From assembly GCA_033855775.1 (NCBI GenBank), contig JAWVFT010000141.1, positions 5,424 through 69,423 of the forward strand: a DNA stretch of 64,000 bases, in the 5' to 3' direction. Made by a program: the position numbers and the translations under genes. This document shows, one piece after another, positions 25,751 to 34,547 of this stretch. The notes under the pieces were generated by a model. The model did no database searches and was not told where the DNA came from. It saw nothing but the letters and a program-made list of their open reading frames with translations. Every line of letters starts with the position of its first letter. The first letter of the stretch is position 1. This DNA is from DASVTR01 sp033855775. GTDB lineage: Bacteria; Acidobacteriota; Blastocatellia; Pyrinomonadales; Pyrinomonadaceae.

Positions 25751-26773
25751 ATGATGAACGAACGCTACAGCAGGCAAATTCTTTTCGACGGCATCGGCGT
25801 AGGCGGGCAGCGACGCTTGCTCGATGCGCGCGTCTTGATTATCGGTTGCGGCGCGTTGGGGACGGCGCAGGCCGAAGCTCTGGCGCGCGCAGGCGTCGGA
25901 CGCTTGCGCATCGTTGACCGTGATTTCGTGGAGGCTTCAAATCTGCAACGGCAGACCATGTTCACGGAGCAGGACGCGCGAGAGCGTTTGCCGAAGGCCG
26001 TCGCCTGCGCGAGCCATCTGGCTTTGATTAACTCCGAGATTGAGACGGAAGCAATCGTCGCTGATGTCAATCATGCCAACGTCGAACGCTTGATTGAAGG
26101 CTGCGATTTGACACTTGACGGCACAGACAATTTCGCCACGCGCTATCTCATCAACGACGCTTGCGTCAAGCATGAGAAGAATTGGATATACGGCGCGGCG
26201 GTCGGCTCCTACGGCGTGACGATGACCGTTCGCCCGCGCGTCAGTCCTTGCTTGCGCTGTGTCTTTGAAGAGCCGCCTCCGGCTGCGTCCGCTCCGACGT
26301 GCGACACGGCGGGCGTCATCATGCCGATTATCTCCGTCGTCGCCGCCGTGCAAGTCAGCGAAGCTTTGAAGTTGCTGGTCGGGCAGGCGTCGAGCTTGCA
26401 CAGTTCGTTGATGCAGTTTGATGTCTGGCGCAACGAGTGGCGGCGCATCAAGCTCGGCCAGCCGAACCCGGATTGCCCGACGTGCGGGCGCGGCGACTAC
26501 AAGCTGCTCGAAGCGGAGGCGGGCGATTTCGCGGGCGTGCTCTGCGGGCGCGACGCCGTGCAACTCAGCCCAGGCCGCGCGGCCCGCGTTGACCTCAAGG
26601 CTCTGGCCGAACGCTTGCGCGCGGCGGGCGATGTGCAAGTCAATCCGTATCTCGTGCGCCTGCGCGCGGGCGCTTACGAGTTGACCGTCTTCGAAGACGC
26701 CCGCGCCATCATTCGCGGCACCGACGACATAGCAACGGCGCGCTCGCTCTACGCGAAGTACATCGGCAGTTGA
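25751..26773 (+). CDS. ThiF/MoeB/HesA-family E1-like adenylyltransferase
   Basis: This 340-residue protein adenylates the C-terminus of a ubiquitin-like sulfur carrier (ThiS or MoaD type). It shows the nucleotide loop LIIGCGALGTAQAEALARAGVG (about 29-50), acidic VDRDFVEASNLQRQ, TDNFATRYLINDAC, two zinc CxxC pairs (CLRC and CPTC) and the CDTAGVIMPI segment, where the transfer cysteine lies in MoeB-like enzymes. The C-terminal 80 residues form an extra domain unlike rhodanese. No thi or moa genes are adjacent, so the partner is uncertain. The start could be either of two consecutive ATGs. Confidence 0.9.
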   Translation: MMNERYSRQILFDGIGVGGQRRLLDARVLIIGCGALGTAQAEALARAGVGRLRIVDRDFVEASNLQRQTMFTEQDARERLPKAVACASHLALINSEIETEAIVADVNHANVERLIEGCDLTLDGTDNFATRYLINDACVKHEKNWIYGAAVGSYGVTMTVRPRVSPCLRCVFEEPPPAASAPTCDTAGVIMPIISVVAAVQVSEALKLLVGQASSLHSSLMQFDVWRNEWRRIKLGQPNPDCPTCGRGDYKLLEAEAGDFAGVLCGRDAVQLSPGRAARVDLKALAERLRAAGDVQVNPYLVRLRAGAYELTVFEDARAIIRGTDDIATARSLYAKYIGS

Positions 26774-27092
26774 ATCGTCTGCGGCAAGCCGCGACGAAAC
26801 TTCATCAAGGCGCGACGAACTTCAACAAGCTGCTGCGGCCTTGAGCAAGGCTGCGACAACGAACTATCGCAGGTTTCCTGCTCCGAGTGCTTTCAGGTTA
26901 TGATTCAAGCGTGCGCTCGCCAAACACGCGCTCGCGCGCCCGTCCGTCAAGCTTCCGCCTGAGACAAGCGAAGCCTGACGGAAAACTTTTGCCCCTTTGA
27001 TTCGCTGATGATTCGCTGAGACACAAAGCGTCCGCGCCATGCGATAGCCGTCGAGGACGCAGCTAACAACAAACTTGACGACACAACTCTTG
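26774..27092. other. Intergenic spacer with short repeats
   Basis: This spacer of about 319 bp has two near-identical direct repeats of the form GCGACGAACTTCAWCAAG (26799-26837). It also has an imperfect hairpin around 26941-26985 (CCGTCAAGCTTCCGC against AGCGAAGCCTGACGG). No gene or clear promoter is visible. Confidence 0.45.
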
Positions 27093-29309
27093 ATGCCCAA
27101 CAAAGCTTTCGCTCAACGCCGCGCCCGCCAACTCTTCATCCTACTCTTCGTCATCATCTTCAGCGTGCCTGCGCGCGGCGGCGAACCCGTTGTCTGGGAG
27201 ACAAACTCGCGCGCCGAACTCCTGCGCGGCGAAGCGCGCGGCGTCTCCATAACGGATACCGGCGTCGTCATGCTCGCGCCGCGCTTCCAGCAGATTTTTG
27301 ACACCGAGCAGCCGTTCATCTGGGCCAGCGCAGTTGACGGCGCGGGCAACGTCTACCTCGGCACAGGACACGACGGGCGACTCTTTCGCGTCGGCACGGA
27401 CGGGAAAGGCACGCTCGTCTACGACGCGCCCGAACTGGACGTGACGGCCCTCGCCTTCGGCTCCGACGGCGCGCTCTACGCAGGCACTTCGCCCGACGGA
27501 AAAGTTTATCGCATCGGCACGGATGGCCGCGCCGAAGTCTACTTCGACCCGCCGGACAAATACATCTGGTCGCTGGCCTTGATGTCGGACGGCGCGCTCG
27601 CCGTCGGCACGGGCGATAACGGCAAGCTCTATCGCGTTCGCGCAGCCTTGGCGAAGCCCGAAGCCTCGCTCTTGATTGACACCAACGAAACGCACGTCAT
27701 CTCTCTGGCCGTGGACGCGAAGGGACAGTTAATCGCAGGCACAGACCCCGGCGGGCTGGTCTTGCGCGTCGGCACGGACGGCAAAGCCTTCGCGCTCTTC
27801 GACGCGCCGCTCAGAGAGATACACTCACTGGCTTCAGCCGCCGACGGCTCCATCTACGCGCTGGCTTTGAGCGACGCTGCCGCAGGGCCGCGCTCGGCCA
27901 ACGCGCCCGCCCCGACGCCGACAACAGACTCAAGCGGGCAGGGCAGCGTCACCGTCACCATCTCCGCTGACGACGGCGGACAAACCGGAGTGACAGCTTC
28001 GTCCGGGCGCAGTCGCAACGATTTGGCAAACGCGCGCAGCGCAGTCTTTCGCATCCTGCCCGACGGTGGAACGGACGTGTTGTGGAGTTCGCCTTCGATA
28101 ACGGCCTTCGCCGTCGCGCCCGCGCCGCAGGGCCGCAGCGTGCTCGTCGGCACAGCCGACAAAGGGCGCGTCTATTCCGTCACAGACGACGGGCGCGACA
28201 CGCTCCTGCTGCAATCAACCGAAGGACAAATCTCTGCCTTCACCACGCGCGGGCGCGAGCTTTACGCCGCCACCAGCAACGGCGGCAAACTCTTTCGCTT
28301 CGGCTCCGAACTGGCCAACGAAGGAACGTATGAATCGCCCGTGCGCGACGCCAAACTCGTCTCCTCCTGGGGGCGCATCTGGTGGCGCGGGCTTGGACAA
28401 GTTGAAGTGCAGACGCGCTCGGGAAACGGCGAACGGCCTGACGCGACCTGGAGCGAATGGAGCGCTCCGTATCGTGACCCGGCAGGAGCGCAGGTGACGA
28501 GTCCGCGCGCTCGTTTCATTCAATGGCGAGCCGTGCTGCGCGCTCCCGCGACGGGCGGCGTCGAGACGCGCATGGAGGATGTCAGCCTCGCTTATCTGCC
28601 GCGCAACGTCGCGCCGGAAGTTCTCTCGATTATGACGCTGCCCGTCGGCGTCGGCCTTCAATCGAGCGTGCAAGTCGTCGCCGACCCAAACATCGAATCT
28701 TCCGGCCTTGACCCTTCGCTCTTCGGCGTCACTTCGCAAACTCCGCCCCGCCGTCTCTACCAGCGCGGCGCGCGCGCCCTGCAATGGCAAGCCGAAGACC
28801 GCAACGGCGACACGTTGGAATACGCCATCTACTATCGCTCCTTAAATGAAACCTCTTTCCGCTTGCTGAAAGATAAGCTGCGCGAAAACTTTTATACGGT
28901 TGACGGCGCGGCCCTCGCCGATGGTCGCTACATCTTCAGAGTCGTCGTCTCTGATGCGCCGGATAATCCGGGCGGGCAGGCTCTCAGCGGCGAACGCTTG
29001 AGCGAGCCGGTTGATATAGACAACACGCCGCCTTCTGTGCGCGCCACGGGCGAGCCGCAGTTCGTGGCTGACCGCGTTCGCGCCAACTTCGAGATTACAG
29101 ACGAAACCGGCGCCATCAAGCGCGCCGAAGTGAGCGTTGACGGAGCCGCGTGGCTTCCCAGTTTTCCAGACGACGGCATCGCCGATAGCCCGCGCGAGCG
29201 TTACAGCCTCGACCTGCCCATTAACGGCGCAGGCGAACACACCATTTCTCTCCGCGCCTTCGACACCAGCGGCAACGTCGGCAGCGCCAGAATCGTCGTC
29301 CGCCGTTGA
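27093..29309 (+). CDS. Secreted beta-propeller protein of unknown function
   Basis: This 738-residue protein has a signal peptide (about 1-30, ending in PARGGE). It then has many repeats of the type YLGTGHDGRLFRVGTDGKG, YAGTSPDGKVYRIGTDGRA and AVGTGDNGKLYRVR across about residues 50-430. These are blades of a beta-propeller resembling NHL or two-component-regulator propellers. Ser/Thr-rich linkers interrupt it near 275-310. The C-terminal part (about 500-738) looks like Fn3-like beta-sandwich domains (YAIYYRSLNETSFRLLKD; then VDIDNTPPSVRATGEP). It lacks a kinase or membrane anchor. The ATG at 27093 has no clear ribosome-binding site, and a TTG at 27075 is possible. Confidence 0.8.
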   Translation: MPNKAFAQRRARQLFILLFVIIFSVPARGGEPVVWETNSRAELLRGEARGVSITDTGVVMLAPRFQQIFDTEQPFIWASAVDGAGNVYLGTGHDGRLFRVGTDGKGTLVYDAPELDVTALAFGSDGALYAGTSPDGKVYRIGTDGRAEVYFDPPDKYIWSLALMSDGALAVGTGDNGKLYRVRAALAKPEASLLIDTNETHVISLAVDAKGQLIAGTDPGGLVLRVGTDGKAFALFDAPLREIHSLASAADGSIYALALSDAAAGPRSANAPAPTPTTDSSGQGSVTVTISADDGGQTGVTASSGRSRNDLANARSAVFRILPDGGTDVLWSSPSITAFAVAPAPQGRSVLVGTADKGRVYSVTDDGRDTLLLQSTEGQISAFTTRGRELYAATSNGGKLFRFGSELANEGTYESPVRDAKLVSSWGRIWWRGLGQVEVQTRSGNGERPDATWSEWSAPYRDPAGAQVTSPRARFIQWRAVLRAPATGGVETRMEDVSLAYLPRNVAPEVLSIMTLPVGVGLQSSVQVVADPNIESSGLDPSLFGVTSQTPPRRLYQRGARALQWQAEDRNGDTLEYAIYYRSLNETSFRLLKDKLRENFYTVDGAALADGRYIFRVVVSDAPDNPGGQALSGERLSEPVDIDNTPPSVRATGEPQFVADRVRANFEITDETGAIKRAEVSVDGAAWLPSFPDDGIADSPRERYSLDLPINGAGEHTISLRAFDTSGNVGSARIVVRR

Positions 29310-29607
29310 GGAAGAGAATAGGCAAAAGCTCTCTGCGCGGGCTGTCGCCGGCTTGAGAAAAACGGCATGGAAATTCAAGGTAAAATGGCTCGTTGAATCT
29401 TTCGCCTGCGCCTGCACCATATCGTAAAGCGGCGTGCGAAAGCGTGCGCCGTGCGTTGTTCCTTGCTAAACTACTGACTGTAAACGCTGGCGGCAACCGC
29501 CTGCGGCTGCGTGGCATCCATATTGCTCAGGCATAAGGTTGGCGCGTCTCTTCTCTCGCTCCCTTGCGCGCTCCACGAGAGAACGACAAGAGGAGGCTGT
29601 AATAATC

Positions 29608-29796
29608 ATGAAAGACTTAAAGCGAATGTTGATGATAGCGTTAATGCTCGGCGTTACGTCTATCGGCGCGTTCGCGCAAGAGCAGAAGCCGCCGAAGCCT
29701 AAGCCGCCCGACATCGAAGCGGGCAAGAAAAGGGAGCCGCCACCGAGCAATCGCGGTCAGGAGCCGAAAAAGGGCGACGACAAAAAAAAGCCTTAG
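29608..29796 (+). CDS. Small secreted Pro/Lys-rich peptide
   Basis: GAGGAGG lies about 12-13 nt upstream of this ATG. The 62-residue product has a 23-residue signal peptide ending in IGAFAQ. The mature part is nearly all Lys, Pro, Glu, Asp, Gly and Arg, in the manner of EQKPPKPKPPD and EPKKGDDKKKP. A textbook terminator follows, so it is an independent transcript. Such disordered basic peptides may bind the cell wall or nucleic acids, but nothing shows a function. Confidence 0.7.
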   Translation: MKDLKRMLMIALMLGVTSIGAFAQEQKPPKPKPPDIEAGKKREPPPSNRGQEPKKGDDKKKP

Positions 29797-29853
29797 AGAG
29801 TTGGCTCTTCGACAGTTTTCGGTTTACCTTCGGTTCAGGCCAACTACCTTCAT

Positions 29854-29899
29854 GAAGCCCGCGCTGTTCGCCATAGCAGACGCGGGCTTCATCTTTTTT
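29854..29899 (+). terminator. Rho-independent terminator
   Basis: GAAGCCCGCG (29854-29863) pairs perfectly with CGCGGGCTTC (29881-29890), followed by ATCTTTTTT. It ends the transcript of the small secreted peptide. Confidence 0.9.
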
Positions 29900-29925
29900 C
29901 AAGCGAAAGAGAGCATCGCCACATC

Positions 29926-30543
29926 ATGAATTTTCGTCGTCAACTGAAATCCATCAGAGCGCTTGTCCTGCCAGCCTGCGCCGTCTTGCTGTTCGCCTGC
30001 ACAGCGTATCCCGTCAACGCGCAACGCTCCGTCGAACAACGTTTGACCGAGCGCGCCAGCCAGATTACAGGAGACAACTTCCCGGTTTCACTGAAGACGC
30101 CGCGCGGCGTTCGCGTCCTTGCGCGGACACAACCGAACGCTTCCGTCCTGCGAGCCATTGACGACGGCTTGACCGAACTGTTCGTCGTCGCTCGTCGCCA
30201 CGGCTATCGAGCGCGGCTGGAACACACGGCCTACACTGTCTACATCGCGCGCGCCGACCGCGACAAAGATTCCGGCGGCAACTATTCGCCGGACATCGCC
30301 GTCGCCGCCGGTCAATACGCAGGCAGCGGCTACGATCAAGGCGGCTTCATCTACGCCGCCGGAATGGTCCTGGCTTATAATCCTTGCGCCTTCATCATCG
30401 CCGAACATGCGCACGACTTCCAGCGCATCTCCAACGTCGTGCGCTACGAGGGCGAGCACCTCGTCCTCTACTACAACGACCGCCAGCTTTACGAGCGCAC
30501 CGCCGACCACAGTCGCGGCGGCGGCCATCCAATCCTGCAATAG
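29926..30543 (+). CDS. Secreted hypothetical protein
   Basis: I do not recognise this 205-residue protein. The N-terminus (about 1-32) is a signal peptide (LPACAVLLFACTAYPVNAQ). The mature region has an alpha/beta start (SVLRAIDDGLTELFVVARRHGYRARLEHTAYTVYI), a Gly/Tyr-rich middle, and a His-rich end with AEHAHDFQRISNVVRYEGEHLVLYYND. The repeated His, Glu and Asp residues could bind metal, though no known motif is complete. An 8-bp hairpin lies just after the stop (30557-30579). Confidence 0.7.
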   Translation: MNFRRQLKSIRALVLPACAVLLFACTAYPVNAQRSVEQRLTERASQITGDNFPVSLKTPRGVRVLARTQPNASVLRAIDDGLTELFVVARRHGYRARLEHTAYTVYIARADRDKDSGGNYSPDIAVAAGQYAGSGYDQGGFIYAAGMVLAYNPCAFIIAEHAHDFQRISNVVRYEGEHLVLYYNDRQLYERTADHSRGGGHPILQ

Positions 30544-30588
30544 ACGAGTCGCACAATAAGGAGGAAGCGAGCCTCCTTAAGCTTAATT

Positions 30589-30628
30589 ACGAATTGTTTC
30601 GTTGACAGTACGAACTGTCTCGTACTAA
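30589..30628 (+). promoter_or_regulatory. Tandem palindromic operators overlapping a promoter
   Basis: Two related palindromes, ACGAATTGTTTCGT (30589-30602) and ACGAACTGTCTCGT (30610-30623), lie 21 bp apart centre to centre, two helical turns. A perfect -35 hexamer TTGACA (30602-30607) sits between them. A -10-like TACTAA (30623-30628) follows with a short 15-bp spacer. The second palindrome covers that spacer, so a dimeric repressor bound there would block RNA polymerase. The downstream gene is the polysaccharide deacetylase. Confidence 0.6.
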
Positions 30629-30677
30629 CCTGCCGCAATGTTTTTGAATCTCTGGAAAACGTCAGGCAGGAGCGACC

Positions 30678-31610
30678 ATGAATCGTAGACAATTTGTCGG
30701 GAGTCTCGGCCTCGGCATCATCGCGTTGGGCCTCAACCGGCAAGGTCTTTCATTCGCCGCAGATTCGCCGCAGGTGGCGATTACACTCGATGATTTCAAC
30801 TGGTTCGACACTCCGAAGATGACAGCGGAAGCGCGTAATCGCGCTCTGCTGGATGCTCTGCGCGCTCATTCGACGCAGGCCGCGATGTTCGTTTGCGCCA
30901 AGTTTGTTGATAACGAAAAGGGGCAAAAGTTGCTGAGCGCGTGGGACGAAGGCGGGCATCTCATCGGCAACCATTCCTACTCTCACATGCATTATCCAAG
31001 CGTCGGCTTCGAGAAATTCTCAGCGGATGTTTTAAAGGGCGAAGCCGTCATCAAGCAGCATCCGCGCTTCAGGAAGATTTTTCGCTTTCCTTATCTGAAA
31101 GAGGGCGACACCGTTCAGCAGCGCGACATGATGCGCGCGTTTCTCAAAGCCCGTGGCTATCGCAACGGGCATGTCACGATTGACGCTTCCGACTGGTATG
31201 TGAACGACCGCATGAGCGCCGCTTTGAAGAAGAACCCTGATGCCGACTTAACTCCTTACAGGGATTTTTATCTTGAACACATTTGGGAGAGAAGCCTCTA
31301 TTACGATGACCTCTCGCGGAAAGTCATGGGGCGCAGCGTCAGGCACACGCTCCTGCTTCACCATAATGTTTTGAACGGACTCTTCCTTGGAGATTTGATG
31401 AGCATGTTCAAGACGAAAGGCTGGCGCGTCATCAAGGCTGAAGATGCTTATCGTGACCCGGTGTTTTCTGCGGCTCCTAATATTGCGCCCGCCGGCGAGA
31501 GTCTCATCTGGGCTCTGGCTAAAGAGACGGGCAAGTTTGAAAAGCTGCTGCGCTATCCCGGCGAAGATGGCGACTACGAGAAGGAGCGGATGGACAAGCT
31601 TGGCCTCTGA
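30678..31610 (+). CDS. Polysaccharide deacetylase (NodB-like), exported
   Basis: This 310-residue carbohydrate esterase family 4-type protein starts with NRRQFVGSLGLGIIALG, a Tat-like signal with one Arg pair. The deacetylase core shows VAITLDDFNW (D38/D39), the metal-binding GNHSYSH (H99 and H103), and RFPYLKEGD in place of the usual RPPYG. Likely substrates are N-acetylated or O-acetylated cell-surface glycans. The C-terminal 130 residues add a family-specific extension. It is preceded by operator-like palindromes and followed by a terminator, so it is a single regulated unit. Confidence 0.88.
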   Translation: MNRRQFVGSLGLGIIALGLNRQGLSFAADSPQVAITLDDFNWFDTPKMTAEARNRALLDALRAHSTQAAMFVCAKFVDNEKGQKLLSAWDEGGHLIGNHSYSHMHYPSVGFEKFSADVLKGEAVIKQHPRFRKIFRFPYLKEGDTVQQRDMMRAFLKARGYRNGHVTIDASDWYVNDRMSAALKKNPDADLTPYRDFYLEHIWERSLYYDDLSRKVMGRSVRHTLLLHHNVLNGLFLGDLMSMFKTKGWRVIKAEDAYRDPVFSAAPNIAPAGESLIWALAKETGKFEKLLRYPGEDGDYEKERMDKLGL

Positions 31611-31662
31611 CAAAGAGCATCGCCAGCTTGTTTCTTCGTATTTGAATTTAGGAGCGCAAGGG

Positions 31663-31694
31663 AAAACGGCTACTGACCAGTAGCCGTTTTCTCT
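31663..31694 (+). terminator. Terminator after the polysaccharide deacetylase gene
   Basis: AAAACGGCTACT (31663-31674) and AGTAGCCGTTTT (31679-31690) form a perfect 12-bp stem with a 4-nt loop, followed by CTCTTG. The A and U runs in the stem allow function in both directions. Confidence 0.8.
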
Positions 31695-31729
31695 TGCGTC
31701 TCAGCCGCGCCATTCCAGGTCAATGTCGC

Positions 31730-31766
31730 GGCCAAAAGAAATGCCGCGACTGAAAATCGCGGCATT
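31730..31766 (-). terminator. Terminator for the Asn/Arg/Gly-rich secreted protein gene
   Basis: On the reverse strand AATGCCGCGA (31766-31757) pairs with TCGCGGCATT (31749-31740) and is followed by TCTTTTGG. It lies just past the 3' end of the reverse-strand gene ending at 31803. Confidence 0.8.
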
Positions 31767-31802
31767 CTACGTCGGTTAATTGTTCAACTGCTCTCGGCTG
31801 AA

Positions 31803-32372
31803 TTAGGGACGGCCAAAGATAGTGCCGAGGACGCTCCCGATGCCTGCGCCTCTGTTTGTCCGGTAGCCGCCGTTTCTGTTGTCAGAATACTGGCGATAGC
31901 CTTCGTCATAGCCGCGCACGAAGCCTTCGCGGAAAGCCTGCGAGCGGGAGTCCTTGTAGTAGTGCGAGCGTTGCGGGCTGTAGCTCTGTCCACGTTGTCC
32001 ATCGCTGGCGCCGGTATTCAAGCCAGCCTGGTAGCCTTGATTCAACTCAGCCCGGTAAGCGCCGTTGTTGTTGCCGTAGCCGTAGCCGTCATTGCGACCG
32101 TAGCCGCCAGACGTGCCGTAGCGGCCATTGTTGTCATAACGACCATTGTTATAGCGGTCGTCACGACGATTCCGTTCGCGTGCTCGTCGCTGTTCTTTCT
32201 CTCTTTCCCAGTCTCTATCCCGGCGACCGTTGTTGTCACGATTGCGGTCGTATTGACCATCGCGGTCATTGCGATACTGCGCCTGCGCCGTGGCGCTGGT
32301 CGCAGCAGAGATGCCGAAAATGATAGCGAGCGTCAAGATTGCGCCGCCGATGCCTTTTTTTAAATTGTTCAT
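31803..32372 (-). CDS. Secreted Asn/Arg/Gly/Tyr-rich protein
   Basis: The ATG at 32372 is preceded by GGGGAG at ideal distance; a GTG 12 nt upstream would overlap that site. The 189-residue protein has a signal peptide (to about AQAQ, residue 32) and then a disordered region dominated by Arg, Asp, Asn, Gly and Tyr (units like RRDDRYNNGRYDNNGRYG). The C-terminal part is better conserved in type, with YQAGLNTGASDGQRGQ and SQAFREGFVRGYDEGYRQY, a pattern seen in small exported Acidobacteria proteins of unknown role. It ends GSVLGTIFGRP. Confidence 0.8.
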   Translation of the reverse strand: MNNLKKGIGGAILTLAIIFGISAATSATAQAQYRNDRDGQYDRNRDNNGRRDRDWEREKEQRRARERNRRDDRYNNGRYDNNGRYGTSGGYGRNDGYGYGNNNGAYRAELNQGYQAGLNTGASDGQRGQSYSPQRSHYYKDSRSQAFREGFVRGYDEGYRQYSDNRNGGYRTNRGAGIGSVLGTIFGRP

Positions 32373-32566
32373 GTTTCTCCCCACCCTTTCGGTGAATGAA
32401 ATAGCAATCTTTATGCCACTCTCATAATTCGTATAAAACGCGCTGCCAGCCGAACCATTGCGCCGGTATCAGGACAAATTCTTGTCCCCATTTCGTGCAG
32501 CAGATGACGCATAATGTCAGTCGAGCGCGCCAAGCCGGACGAGCGGGAGCCACGCGCCGCGAAAGC

Positions 32567-32606
32567 AAAAAAGAGTTGCGAACACACGGTCATGTGTTCG
32601 CAACTC
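32567..32606 (-). terminator. Strong terminator after tRNA-Val
   Basis: On the reverse strand a perfect 14-bp stem, GAGTTGCGAACACA and its complement (32606-32593 with 32586-32573), closes a 6-nt loop and is followed by TTTTTT. It is immediately downstream of the tRNA gene. Confidence 0.92.
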
Positions 32607-32620
32607 TTTGACAGTTATAG

Positions 32621-32692
<72 letters not shown>

Positions 32693-32809
32693 GCGCTCCT
32701 TAAAGTTGTTAAGGAAGCCGAGATGCTAGCAAAGCGGCGCGAGGAGCGTCAAGCGTGTGTGGCCGAAACACGCTTGCTCTCGCTGGCTCGCGCCGCTGCT
32801 TGGAGCAGA

Positions 32810-33277
32810 TTAAGCTGGCGGGTCTGTGGCCGCGGCTTCCTTTTCATCGTTGGAGCGGGCCGTGCTGATGTTCGGGTCTATGTAAAAGTAGCGACCGCCC
32901 GTGTCGCCGGGCTTCGACGGGTTGGCGTTGACGGAATAGAAGGCTGGTTGGCCCGGAGCTTTCGGCGTCACTTTCAAAGTGTAGATGTAGCCGCTGATGT
33001 CCGGGGCGTCTCCGGCGAAGCGGCTGTCGAGCGAGCCGTCTTTAATCATCTGGTCGAAGGTGCCGAACTCGCCGCGATGGCCGAGGGAGTAAGCGGCTTC
33101 GGCTTCGCGGATTCTGCCGAGGGTTTCGATGGTGGCGGCCTCGTTGCCTCTGCGCGTCATATATTTCCAGGCGGGAACGCCGACGCCAATCAGAATCCCG
33201 ATGATGGCGATAACAATCATCAACTCGATTAGCGAAAAGCCGCGCTCTCTGGAATGTTTATATTGGGTGTGTCTCAT
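32810..33277 (-). CDS. Type IV prepilin-like protein
   Basis: The ATG at 33277 has AGGAG 6 nt upstream. The 155-residue protein shows a class III prepilin signal, RERG followed by FSLIELMIVIAIIGILIGVGVP, with the conserved Glu at mature position 5. After the N-terminal helix comes a small globular domain typical of pseudopilins or minor pilins (ETLGRIREAEAAYSLGHRGEFGTFDQM; GYIYTLKVTPKAPGQPAFYSVNANP). No pilus assembly genes are adjacent, so whether it serves a pilus or a type II secretion system is open. It is divergent from the MoxR gene. Confidence 0.9.
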   Translation of the reverse strand: MRHTQYKHSRERGFSLIELMIVIAIIGILIGVGVPAWKYMTRRGNEAATIETLGRIREAEAAYSLGHRGEFGTFDQMIKDGSLDSRFAGDAPDISGYIYTLKVTPKAPGQPAFYSVNANPSKPGDTGGRYFYIDPNISTARSNDEKEAAATDPPA

Positions 33278-33556
33278 AAGTGCTCCTACCATTTGTGTAC
33301 ACGGCGGATGCCGTGTCGAGTTCCGCAAATTCTCCCTCGTCCGGGCGAAAGTTTGCCGTCTTCGATGTAAGGACGAATTTTACTACACTGTGCCGCGAGG
33401 CGTCACATGCCGCGAGCGGGATTGGCGCGCGGGGCGCGTGGGGTGGAAAAGCAACTTTTCGCGCTGTCGGGCGTGTGCGGCAGATGCGTTGCTGTGGCGG
33501 AGCATGTAGAATGCTTGGGTCTAAAGGCGGCATGACAGAGAGCGGGACATGATTTG

Positions 33557-34543
33557 ATGAGACGGTTGCAACCGGCGGAGAGCAAACAGGAACGGGCCAT
33601 CAACCCTGCGGTCGAGAAAGTTGACCAACTGCAAGCGGCGATTGAGAGCGTCATCAAGGGCAAGGCGGAAGCCGTGCGTTTGAGCATCGTGACGTTGATA
33701 GCGGGCGGGCATCTGCTGGTGGAAGACGTGCCGGGCGTCGGCAAGACGACGCTCGCGCAAGCTCTGGCACGCGCCCTCGATTGCAGCTTTCAGCGCATAC
33801 AGTTCACTTCAGACCTCTTGCCTTCGGATGTCATCGGCCTGTCGGTTTATAACCAGCAGACGAGTGTCTTTGATTGGAAGCCCGGCCCCGTCTTCGCTAA
33901 CGTCGTGCTGGCCGACGAAATCAACCGGACGACGCCGAAGACGCAAAGCGCGCTCCTTGAAGCGATGGCCGAGGGCCACGTCACGGTTGAAGGCACGACG
34001 CACCAGTTGCCGCAGCCCTTCATCGTCATCGCCACGCAGAATCCGATTGAGCATCACGGCACATACCCGCTGCCGGAATCGCAACTCGACCGCTTTATGC
34101 TGCGCCTGCGCATAGGCTATCCCGGCGCAGAGGACGAGAAGCAAATCCTGCGCGACCGCGAACACGCAGAGCCTCTGGACGAACTGCGCGCCGTGATGAC
34201 GGGCGCGGACATACGCGACCTGCAACGCAGCGTTTCGGAGGTGACGATTGACGACGCGCTGGTTGATTACCTGATGCGGATTGTCGCTGCGACGAGGGAT
34301 TCGGAGATGCTTGACCTTGGCGTTAGCCCGCGCGGCTCGCTCGCGCTCTTTCGCGCCGCGCAGGCGCTCGCTCTCACCGAATCACGCTCCTACTGCGTGC
34401 CGGACGACATCAAGCGTTTAGTCCTCCCAATCTTCGCTCATCGTCTCGTCGTCAGTTCTCGCTTCTCGTCCTCCCTGCGTCGCAGCGAAGAGGCCGAAGC
34501 GGCGCTGCGAGAGATTTTGAAGACGGTCAGCGTGCCTCTTTAA
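33557..34543 (+). CDS. MoxR-family AAA+ ATPase
   Basis: This 328-residue ATPase shows Walker A GVGKTT (in EDVPGVGKTTLAQALA), Walker B VLADEINR, sensor 1 ATQNPIEHHGTYPLPESQLDRF and a C-terminal lid domain (SPRGSLALFRAAQALALTE). MoxR proteins act as chaperones for assembling cofactor or membrane complexes and are usually paired with DUF58 and von Willebrand A proteins. The next gene is indeed a DUF58 protein, so they probably form a transcription unit. The usual third and fourth partners are absent here. Confidence 0.93.
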   Translation: MRRLQPAESKQERAINPAVEKVDQLQAAIESVIKGKAEAVRLSIVTLIAGGHLLVEDVPGVGKTTLAQALARALDCSFQRIQFTSDLLPSDVIGLSVYNQQTSVFDWKPGPVFANVVLADEINRTTPKTQSALLEAMAEGHVTVEGTTHQLPQPFIVIATQNPIEHHGTYPLPESQLDRFMLRLRIGYPGAEDEKQILRDREHAEPLDELRAVMTGADIRDLQRSVSEVTIDDALVDYLMRIVAATRDSEMLDLGVSPRGSLALFRAAQALALTESRSYCVPDDIKRLVLPIFAHRLVVSSRFSSSLRRSEEAEAALREILKTVSVPL

Positions 34544-34547
34544 CGAG

